This document shows, piece after piece, positions 1 through 3,915 of a DNA stretch of 5,676 nt. The translations under genes were made by a program, and so were the position numbers. This DNA is from Parcubacteria group bacterium Gr01-1014_72 (GTDB lineage: Bacteria > Patescibacteriota > Minisyncoccia > Phycocordibacterales > VMFH01), in contig VMFH01000041.1 in NCBI GenBank assembly GCA_007375925.1, positions 1-5,676 on the forward strand. The letters run 5' to 3'. Below the pieces are notes generated by a model. The model was given only the letters and a program-made list of their open reading frames with translations. It did not search any database and was not told the DNA's origin. Positions within the stretch are counted from its first letter, which is position 1. Each line of letters starts with the position of its first letter.

Positions 1-1
1 T

Positions 2-223
2 AGCGTGCGGACTGAATGTGCAATCGCATCGGGTGTCTGTACGTTCTACCACCTCGGGGCGAAGCTTGAACAAGGCGCCGCTACAGGTGCGCTTCTCACG
101 GATAGGGATTTCAACGCTGCCGTTGGCACCGGTCCCGATGGAGGCACAACATCTGCCGCTTGTGTCGATGACACTCTTGCCCTTAATGCCGCTACAGATC
201 TCTGCTACGACGTGACGCCGTAA
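2..223 (+). CDS. Type IV pilin-like protein, C-terminal fragment (5' end outside window)
   Basis: The frame is open from the window edge to TAA at 221-223, so this is the C-terminal 73 codons of a longer gene; the in-frame GTG at 5-7 is not a convincing start. The visible part has four cysteines, a segment FYHLGAKLEQ, then a Gly/Ala/Thr/Asp-rich stretch ending DLCYDVTP. From memory, major-pilin-like proteins of Parcubacteria often end this way, with a YHLGA-LE segment, a Thr/Asp-rich loop and a terminal CYD-TP. The N-terminal prepilin signal that would prove the family is not visible. The context supports it: prepilin peptidase and four minor pilins follow on the same strand. It would be secreted, membrane-anchored and assembled into a pilus or pseudopilus. 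It ends its own transcript at the terminator 58 bases downstream. A different surface protein with a similar tail remains possible. Confidence 0.6.
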   Translation, partial: SVRTECAIASGVCTFYHLGAKLEQGAATGALLTDRDFNAAVGTGPDGGTTSAACVDDTLALNAATDLCYDVTP

Positions 224-225
224 GG

Positions 226-260
226 CATGAAGCATGGAACCTGAAGCTTGAAACACAGGC
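226..260 (+). repeat. Heptad repeat array, left arm (five 7-base units)
   Basis: Five consecutive 7-base units starting with C run from 226 to 260, for example CATGGAA (233-239) and CTTGAAA (247-253). They belong to the CAYRGAR-like family that recurs in most gaps of this window. The unit part CTTGAAACA (247-255) is roughly mirrored on the other side of the terminator at 343-353 by a CATGTTTCAAG segment, so the terminator lies between two opposed arms. Confidence 0.7.
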
Positions 261-280
261 AGAAGGGTTCGTGTTTCTTC

Positions 281-317
281 AGCACCCGTCCCGCTTAGAG
301 CGGGACGGGTGCTTTTT
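281..317 (+). terminator. Intrinsic (rho-independent) terminator of the upstream pilin gene
   Basis: A perfect 15-bp inverted repeat, AGCACCCGTCCCGCT (281-295) and its complement (299-313), is separated by a 3-base TAG loop and followed by a T run (313-317). The stem is GC-rich and the U-tract is immediate, which is the classical form. It separates the truncated pilin gene from the pilD unit, whose promoter lies 45 bases further on. Confidence 0.93.
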
Positions 318-335
318 GTCCCCCGCTCCCTATTC

Positions 336-353
336 CAGATTTCATGTTTCAAG
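336..353 (+). repeat. Heptad repeat, right arm in inverted orientation
   Basis: Two and a half units, CAGATTT (336-342), CATGTTT (343-349) and CAAG (350-353), are reverse complements of the heptad family members at 226-260. CTTGAAACA (247-255) pairs with the segment ending at 353 with one mismatch. The arm ends ten bases before the pilD promoter. Confidence 0.55.
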
Positions 354-362
354 AGAACGCCA

Positions 363-371
363 TGTTACAAT
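363..371 (+). promoter_or_regulatory. Extended -10 promoter of pilD
   Basis: TGTTACAAT fits an extended -10 element (TGn followed by TACAAT, 366-371). No good -35 box is visible at normal spacing, as is common for extended -10 promoters. Normal spacing would put the RNA start at about 378, directly before the pilD ATG at 379, so the mRNA would be leaderless or nearly so. No Shine-Dalgarno sequence precedes the ATG, which agrees. The site lies just after a strong terminator, where a new promoter is expected. Confidence 0.6.
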
Positions 372-378
372 ACTTGCA

Positions 379-1203
379 ATGCTCTCCACCGTATCCTTTA
401 GTATTTCCCTTTTTATCTTGGGCACGATTGTAGGAAGTTTTCTCAATGTCCTCGTGCTCCGATACCGGACAGGGCGAAGTATTGTCCGCGGGCGTTCCGC
501 TTGTCCCTCGTGCGGGCATACGCTCTCCGCGGTGGATCTTGTCCCGATTGCAAGTTTTCTCTTGTGCCGCGGCCGCTGTCGGTACTGCGGCTCGCGCCTT
601 TCGTGGCAGTACCCACTGGTTGAACTACTGGCGGGCCTTGCCTTTCTGGGAGTTTTTCTTCACCTGAAGCCGTTCACAGTCATTTCTGGTCTTACAGGTT
701 CCATGTTCCATGTTTCAGGTTTCAAGACCGCTCTTTTTCTTTTACATGCGGCCGCGTGGAGCACTCTCATTGCGATTGCCGCCTACGACATGCGGCATAA
801 AATAATTCCCGATGCGTTTGTGTACACTTTTATCGCGCTCGGCGCGCTACAGCTCTTTTTGTTCGGGGAGGGAGAGTCATTCTTCCATCTTCCGACAGGC
901 GCGGAGCTTGTTTCGGGACCGCTCCTCGCGCTTCCCTTTGCGGCGCTCTGGTTTTTCTCCCGCGGGCGGTGGATGGGGTTTGGGGATGCGAAACTCGCGT
1001 GGGGACTGGGGTGGTTTCTGCCGCTTCAGGCGGCTCTTTCCGGAGTTGTCCTTGGCTTTTGGGCAGGAGCGATTGTCGGGCTTCTCCTCATTGCGCTTTC
1101 ACGGCTGCAAAAGATTTCCCGCGTTGTTACCATGAAGAGCGAGATACCGTTCGGCCCGTTCCTCATTTTTGGGGCTGTACTCGTTTATTTTTTTCAATGT
1201 TGA
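379..1203 (+). CDS. pilD: Type IV prepilin peptidase / N-methyltransferase (PilD, GspO-like)
   Basis: A 274-residue polytopic membrane enzyme, near the usual family length. It cleaves type IV prepilins after the Gly of the G/F-T-L-x-E signal and methylates the new N-terminal Phe. In order: a first hydrophobic helix ending in GSFLNVLVLR (19-28); a cytoplasmic zinc-binding loop with CPSC (42-45) and CRYC (67-70); LSWQYPLVELL (74-84); the first catalytic aspartate D137 in AYDMRHKIIPD; the GxGD-type motif G200-F-G-D203 followed by AKL, giving the second catalytic aspartate; and a C-terminal IPFGPFL (256-262). Aspartyl-protease chemistry is known for the family. I chose ATG 379 because the frame open from 271 crosses the terminator, while 379 sits right behind an extended -10 box and starts a natural membrane helix. 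Oddly, residues 106-116 (TGSMFHVSGFK) are encoded by a heptad repeat. It would process the four minor pilins encoded downstream. Confidence 0.95.
   Translation: MLSTVSFSISLFILGTIVGSFLNVLVLRYRTGRSIVRGRSACPSCGHTLSAVDLVPIASFLLCRGRCRYCGSRLSWQYPLVELLAGLAFLGVFLHLKPFTVISGLTGSMFHVSGFKTALFLLHAAAWSTLIAIAAYDMRHKIIPDAFVYTFIALGALQLFLFGEGESFFHLPTGAELVSGPLLALPFAALWFFSRGRWMGFGDAKLAWGLGWFLPLQAALSGVVLGFWAGAIVGLLLIALSRLQKISRVVTMKSEIPFGPFLIFGAVLVYFFQC
695..726 (+). repeat. Heptad repeat array inside the pilD coding sequence
   Basis: Four 7-base units and a partial fifth run without a break: CAGGTTC (695-701), CATGTTC (702-708), CATGTTT (709-715), CAGGTTT (716-722) and CAAG. They are in the same orientation as the right-arm units at 1293. 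They encode TGSMFHVSGFK in a loop between predicted membrane helices, where extra residues may be tolerated. A 7-bp inverted partner ACCTGAA (662-668) / TTCAGGT (714-720) is present within the gene. Confidence 0.75.
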
Positions 1204-1220
1204 CGCGCTCACCTTGTTTT

Positions 1221-1255
1221 CATGAATCATGTAACATGAAACTTGAAACATCAGA
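1221..1255 (+). repeat. Heptad repeat array, left arm upstream of the FimT-like gene
   Basis: Five units in register: CATGAAT (1221-1227), then units starting at 1228 (CATGTAA), 1235 (CATGAAA), 1242 (CTTGAAA) and 1249 (CATCAGA). The array starts 18 bases after the pilD stop. Compared with the reverse complement of the array at 1293-1324, about 24 of the first 31 positions agree, so the two arms could pair as an imperfect stem with the 1272-1292 hairpin in its loop. Confidence 0.75.
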
Positions 1256-1271
1256 AAAAAATACGCTTTCC

Positions 1272-1292
1272 CGCTTTCGCGAAGCGAAAGCG
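1272..1292 (+). repeat. Perfect 9-bp inverted repeat (hairpin) between the heptad arms
   Basis: CGCTTTCGC (1272-1280), loop GAA, and GCGAAAGCG (1284-1292) form a perfect hairpin. No T run follows on the + strand. On the - strand a T run (complement of 1254-1261) comes about ten bases after the stem, too far for a standard terminator. It abuts the first unit of the right heptad array at 1293 and would form the tip of the larger hairpin. Confidence 0.7.
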
Positions 1293-1327
1293 CATGTTCC
1301 ATGTTCCATGTTCCATGCTCCATGCCA
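1293..1327 (+). repeat. Heptad repeat array, right arm carrying the FimT-like start codon
   Basis: Three exact copies of CATGTTC (1293-1313), then CATGCTC (1314-1320) and CATGCCA (1321-1327). Every unit contains an ATG (1294, 1301, 1308, 1315, 1322), so the ATGs fall in successive reading frames. Only the one at 1308 is in frame with the pilin. The units are the reverse complement of the left-arm type. Confidence 0.85.
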
Positions 1328-1919
1328 ATGTAAATCCTGCCCGTGGCGGGCTGGATTTACGCTGGTGGAGATGCTCGTCTCTCTCAGCATTTTTGCCCTC
1401 ATTACGACCATTGCGCTCACGAACCACGGCAAGTTCAATAACGCCATCCTCCTCACCAACCTTGCGTATGAGACGGCGCTCACAATCCGGCAGGCGCAAG
1501 CTTACGGGCTTGGCGTGCGAGGGGCCGAGAGCGGCGCAAACCGCTTTGATGTCGGATACGGTGTTCATTTCATCAGCTCCTCACCGACCTCCTTCGTCTT
1601 TTTCGTGGATAAGGGCGGCGCGGCGGCAAATCGACGCTACGACAGCGCAGGAGGAGAACTCATAGAGGTCTACACGCTCCTCAAGGGCCACACCATCAAG
1701 CGATTCTGCGGACTGCAGGGAGGAGTGGAGCGGTGCAACGACTCCGCGTTCAACCCCATTGATTCAATCAACATTGTTTTTGAGCGCCCTGATCCCGATG
1801 CTATCATTACCTCAAGCGCCGGTACAATTTTTTCCCGCGCTCGGATTATAGTCGCGGGTCCGACGGGGGGTGAGCGACAGATTGTCGTGGAGTCTACGGG
1901 GCAGATTTCCGTGCCGTAA
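1308..1919 (+). CDS. FimT/GspH-like minor pilin (type II secretion / type IV pilus pseudopilin)
   Basis: From ATG 1308 the product has 203 residues. A 16-residue leader MFHAPCQCKSCPWRAG is followed by the cleavage site and the mature start FTLVEMLVSLSIFALITTIAL, with Glu at mature position 5 and a membrane helix at about 17-38. The alpha-helical spine continues with NLAYETALTIRQAQAYG (51-67), a pattern typical of GspH/FimT proteins, then a beta-rich globular domain with GYGVHF (83-88) and two cysteines, C134 and C143, that may form a disulfide. It would be a minor subunit of the pilus tip complex. The frame is open far upstream but overlaps pilD there. ATG 1236 would give a 40-residue leader. 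ATG 1308 is preferred because its leader matches that of the PilV-like gene in length and at 10 of 16 positions. No Shine-Dalgarno or promoter is visible, so it is probably co-transcribed with pilD. The start lies inside a repeat array. Confidence 0.85.
   Translation: MFHAPCQCKSCPWRAGFTLVEMLVSLSIFALITTIALTNHGKFNNAILLTNLAYETALTIRQAQAYGLGVRGAESGANRFDVGYGVHFISSSPTSFVFFVDKGGAAANRRYDSAGGELIEVYTLLKGHTIKRFCGLQGGVERCNDSAFNPIDSINIVFERPDPDAIITSSAGTIFSRARIIVAGPTGGERQIVVESTGQISVP
1330..1360 (+). repeat. Hairpin overlapping the prepilin cleavage-site codons (copy 1)
   Basis: Two 14-base arms (1330-1343 and 1347-1360) pair with one mismatch (T1338/T1352) around a TGG loop. In frame, the right arm encodes the end of the leader and the first mature residues (R-A-G-F-T). 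The same design with the same loop recurs at 2752-2788 in the PilV-like gene. Confidence 0.8.
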
Positions 1920-1944
1920 GGCACGGCGTACACGATGCTAATCT

Positions 1945-1983
1945 ACGAATGTCCGCCAGCTGGCGGAACGAATGAAACGAATG
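1945..1983 (+). repeat. 16-bp perfect palindrome bounded by 7-base direct repeats
   Basis: TCCGCCAGCTGGCGGA (1952-1967) is a perfect palindrome. The same 7 bases, ACGAATG, abut it on both sides (1945-1951 and 1968-1974), and a third copy lies at 1977-1983. The layout resembles an inserted palindrome with a target-site duplication, or a palindrome that arose inside an older ACGAATG array. It fills the first half of the 129-base gap between the FimT-like and PilW-like genes; the second half holds the promoter. Confidence 0.8.
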
Positions 1984-2007
1984 GAGAAGAGAATTTATTC
2001 GTATCAT

Positions 2008-2016
2008 TGGTATAAT
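2008..2016 (+). promoter_or_regulatory. Extended -10 promoter of the PilW-like gene
   Basis: TGGTATAAT combines the TGn extension with a consensus TATAAT (2011-2016). The predicted RNA start is near 2023, leaving a leader of about 26 bases before the ATG at 2049. No clear -35 element is seen at 17-base spacing. A second weaker box, TACTAT (2034-2039), lies 9 bases before the ATG and could give a nearly leaderless transcript. Confidence 0.65.
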
Positions 2017-2048
2017 TTGTATATTCGCATCGATACTATTTCATAACT

Positions 2049-2633
2049 ATGAAGACATTTCACAAAAAACTACAAACTACAAACTACAAACTACAGGCGG
2101 GGTTTACGTTGATTGAGATCGTCGTCTCGGTCGGCATTTTCGCGATTGTCATGTCAGTCGCGGCGACCTCCCTTCTCTCCATCATTGATGCGAATAAGAA
2201 GGCGCACGCGCTCCAGATTGTGATGGACAACCTCAATTTCGCCCTCGCGAGTGTTTCGCGCCAGCTTCGTGTCGGAACCGCCTACCACTGCGGGGCGGGG
2301 GGGAGTCTCACCTCTCCGCAAGATTGTCCGGACAACAATGTCGGCGATACTTTTCTCGCGTTCCGGTCGGCGGGGGGGAATCTCATGGCGTATCGCTTCA
2401 ATGCGAACCGACTTGAGCGTTCCGTTGACAGCGGGCCGTACGTCGGCATCACCGCGCCCGAGATTATCATTCAGCGTCTGCGCTTTTTTGTAACCGGCAC
2501 GGCGCCGACGCCGGGAGACCGAAGGCAGCCCCGTGCGCTCATTATTGTTGAGGGGTTCGTCGGAGGCGGCACGCGGGCAGAGTCGCGTTTCAACATACAG
2601 ACGACCGTTGCGCAGAGGGAGTTGGATTACTAG
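2049..2633 (+). CDS. PilW/GspJ-like minor pilin
   Basis: 194 residues from the only sensible start, ATG 2049, behind an extended -10 promoter. An 18-residue leader ends LQAG. The mature protein begins FTLIEIVVSVGIFAIVMSV with Glu at position 5 and one membrane helix (about 19-41). The spine NLNFALASVSRQLRVG (61-76) and the following cysteines C81 and C93 fit GspJ/PilW-type minor pseudopilins, and the length is normal. It would help form the tip complex with the FimT-, PilV- and PilX-like proteins. The leader codons for KLQTTNYKLQ come from a tandem CTACAAA repeat, and the globular domain contains two runs of seven G (2297-2303 and 2372-2378). Both features are potential slippage sites. The PilW versus GspJ assignment rests on order and pattern; minor-pilin identity is firm. 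Confidence 0.87.
   Translation: MKTFHKKLQTTNYKLQAGFTLIEIVVSVGIFAIVMSVAATSLLSIIDANKKAHALQIVMDNLNFALASVSRQLRVGTAYHCGAGGSLTSPQDCPDNNVGDTFLAFRSAGGNLMAYRFNANRLERSVDSGPYVGITAPEIIIQRLRFFVTGTAPTPGDRRQPRALIIVEGFVGGGTRAESRFNIQTTVAQRELDY
2070..2097 (+). repeat. CTACAAA tandem repeat in the PilW-like leader codons
   Basis: Three exact copies of CTACAAA (2070-2090) and a partial fourth (CTACAGG, 2091-2097) lie between the start codon and the prepilin cleavage codons. Because the unit is 7 bases, gain or loss of one copy shifts the frame of everything downstream. Confidence 0.85.
2096..2118 (+). repeat. 23-base direct repeat shared with the PilV-like gene (partner at 2774-2796)
   Basis: The 23 bases encoding the cleavage site and mature start (G-F-T-L-I-E) are identical at 2096-2118 and 2774-2796, including third codon positions. 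Protein conservation alone would allow many synonymous changes, and the FimT-like gene does use different codons here, so exchange or copying between the two pilin genes is plausible. Confidence 0.75.
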
Positions 2634-2640
2634 CACAGAT

Positions 2641-2747
2641 CACAGAACATGGAGCACAGAACAAAAAGACAGAGCACAGAACATAGAGCACAAAGCACAC
2701 GCTGTGGGGAAACGGAAAATGCTCCGTGCTCCGTGCTCCGTGCTCCG
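2641..2747 (+). repeat. Composite heptad element upstream of the PilV-like gene
   Basis: The left arm (2641-2700) is a run of degenerate 7-base units such as CACAGAA and CATAGAG. A G-rich core follows (CTGTGGGGAAACGGAAAA at 2702-2719). The right arm is four exact copies of TGCTCCG (2720-2747), the reverse complement of CGGAGCA. Most positions of the arms are complementary, so the RNA could form a long imperfect hairpin. The in-frame GTG 2733 lies in the right arm. A closely related element is found at 3288-3429. Confidence 0.85.
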
Positions 2748-3284
2748 GTTCAACGTAAACCACGCCCGTGGCGGGCGGGGTTTACGTTGATTGAGACTCT
2801 CGTCGCCATCTCCATCCTCATGACGGCGGTGGCGGGGCCTTTGACGATTGCACAGCGGAGCTTGTCCACGGCGCGCGGGATGCGCAATCAGGTGACGGCG
2901 ATGTACCTCGCGCAGGATGCGGCGGAATTCGTTCGGAGCGCGCGGGATGAGAATCTCATCAAGGGGTCAGAGATGCTCTCGGGCATTGAGGGGTCATGCA
3001 AGAATCGGAAGTGCACCGTTGACTCATCAAAGCAAAGTTCGCAATTTAGCAACTGTCCGGGTGCGAATCCGGGCGTATGTCCACCGCTCCTTTTTGATGG
3101 CGCGAAAGGATTGTACAACTACGATACCGGCGTTGTGAGTCCGTTTCTCCGCGAGGTGCAAATTCTCAATCCCTTCGGGGGTGAGGGCGATGAAGCGCTC
3201 CTCATCGTAACTGTCAGCTGGACGGAGGGGACGATTCCGAAAAATATTACGGTGCGCGAGAGTTTATTTGAGTGGAGAGATTAA
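2733..3284 (+). CDS. PilV/GspI-like minor pilin
   Basis: From GTG 2733 the product has 183 residues: a 16-residue leader MLRAPVQRKPRPWRAG, then FTLIETLVAISILMTAVAGP with Glu5 and a membrane helix (about 17-39). The spine TARGMRNQVTAMYLAQDAAEFV (46-67) is characteristic of PilV/GspI-like minor pilins. Four cysteines follow (C89, C94, C108, C116), and the protein ends ITVRESLFEWRD. The frame is open to ATG 2649, which would give a 44-residue leader written almost wholly in repeat units. GTG 2733 is preferred because its leader matches that of the FimT-like protein at 10 of 16 positions and in length. The ATG at 2719, placed like the start of the PilX-like gene, is out of frame here and yields only a 23-codon peptide. 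No promoter is seen in the 99-base gap, so it probably shares a transcript with the PilW-like gene. Confidence 0.83.
   Translation: MLRAPVQRKPRPWRAGFTLIETLVAISILMTAVAGPLTIAQRSLSTARGMRNQVTAMYLAQDAAEFVRSARDENLIKGSEMLSGIEGSCKNRKCTVDSSKQSSQFSNCPGANPGVCPPLLFDGAKGLYNYDTGVVSPFLREVQILNPFGGEGDEALLIVTVSWTEGTIPKNITVRESLFEWRD
2752..2788 (+). repeat. Hairpin overlapping the prepilin cleavage-site codons (copy 2)
   Basis: Two 17-base arms (2752-2768 and 2772-2788) pair with one mismatch (A2762/G2778) around a TGG loop. The right arm encodes the end of the leader and the first mature residues, exactly as at 1330-1360. The stem is GC-rich and should be very stable in RNA. Confidence 0.85.
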
Positions 3285-3287
3285 AAT

Positions 3288-3429
3288 CACAGAGCACAGA
3301 ACATGGAACACAGAACAGAAAAACAGAGCACAGAACACAAAACACAGAACATGAAGCACAGAAGACAGAGCACAGAACATAGAGCATGCACTGTGGGGCA
3401 ATGGAAAATGCTCCGTGCTCCGTGCTCCG
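3288..3429 (+). repeat. Composite heptad element upstream of the PilX-like gene
   Basis: A left arm of about fourteen degenerate 7-base units (3288 to about 3387, mostly CACAGAA, CATGGAA and CATAGAG types, with one shortened unit) is followed by a core (CTGTGGGGCAATGGAAAA, 3391-3408) and three exact copies of TGCTCCG (3409-3429). Core and right arm are nearly identical to the element at 2641-2747. The inner arms pair well (GAGCAT at 3381-3386 with ATGCTC at 3408-3413). The in-frame ATG 3408 is at the junction of core and right arm. Confidence 0.85.
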
Positions 3430-3905
3430 TGCCACGTGGTTTTACGGTTCTCTTCGCCGTTCTTATGTCAAGCCTTCTCCTCGCAATTGGTATCTCCATC
3501 TTCAATATCAGCATGAAGGAGCGGGTGCTTGCCTCAGCGTCAAAAGAATCACAGAATGCGTTTTACGCCGCTGACTCGGGCGTTGAGTGCGCGCTCTACT
3601 GGGACATTCGGGATGACGCGTTCAACTTTACCGATCCGGGTTCTGACACCATTGATTGCCATCGGGATATGGCTTCCGATTCGCGCAACAGCAGCAATCG
3701 CTTCACGGTTGGTGTGAGCGGAGTGCCAGTAAGCACCTTCACCATCCGGTTCTATCCGTCGGATGCGTGCGCCGTCGTTACGGTCACAAAGACACCCACA
3801 CCCGGCGCCACGACAATAGTTTCGGAAGGGTACAATACGTGTGATGATGCTAATCCGCGCCGCGTGGAGCGCACCATCCGCGTATCGTATGAGGACGCGA
3901 CGTAA
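3408..3905 (+). CDS. PilX/GspK-like minor pilin lacking the usual Glu5
   Basis: 165 residues from ATG 3408: an 11-residue leader MLRAPCSVPRG, then the mature start FTVLFAVLMSSLLLAIGISI (membrane helix about 12-34). Mature position 5 is Phe instead of Glu; GspK proteins are known to lack this Glu, so it fits the K/X position of the tip complex. A PilX-type spine follows with NAFYAADSGVECALYWD (50-66), then a small beta-rich domain with C84, C121 and C145 and a charged end (RRVERTIRVSY). The open frame extends to ATG 3303, but those 35 residues would be encoded by the repeat array, giving an implausible 46-residue leader; GGGG at 3395-3398 gives 3408 a weak ribosome-binding context. It is the fourth minor pilin in the cassette, matching a tip complex of H, J, I and K types. 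Confidence 0.82.
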   Translation: MLRAPCSVPRGFTVLFAVLMSSLLLAIGISIFNISMKERVLASASKESQNAFYAADSGVECALYWDIRDDAFNFTDPGSDTIDCHRDMASDSRNSSNRFTVGVSGVPVSTFTIRFYPSDACAVVTVTKTPTPGATTIVSEGYNTCDDANPRRVERTIRVSYEDAT

Positions 3906-3915
3906 CGCTCTCGCC

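Noticed and set aside
271..378. Upstream start for PilD at 271
   Set aside because: It would place the start before the terminator hairpin and add 36 non-membrane residues; promoter position and family length favour 379.
1201..1203. TGA recoding (glycine), as in some CPR lineages
   Set aside because: Reading through gives no conserved sequence and meets another TGA within 15 codons; PilD ends at a normal family length with TGA as stop.
969..1307. N-terminal extension of the FimT-like reading frame
   Set aside because: The first 235 bases overlap pilD in another frame and the rest is heptad array; the prepilin signal would be more than 100 residues from the start.
1099..1568. Minus-strand open frames starting with MEHGTWNMEH-like peptides
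   Set aside because: These peptides are translations of the heptad repeat; the frames run antisense to pilD and the FimT-like gene and show no independent coding evidence.
2719..2790. 23-codon peptide from ATG 2719 as a real gene
   Set aside because: It is written in repeat units and the leader hairpin, and overlaps the PilV-like start in another frame; at most a regulatory upstream frame.
2641..3429. CRISPR array
   Set aside because: The periodic units are 7 bases, degenerate and without spacers; no repeat-spacer pattern of 25-40 bases is present.
3826..3836. Possible ligA promoter box TACAAT at 3831
   Set aside because: It lacks a TG extension and a -35 partner and lies 80 bases inside the PilX-like coding region; too weak to annotate.
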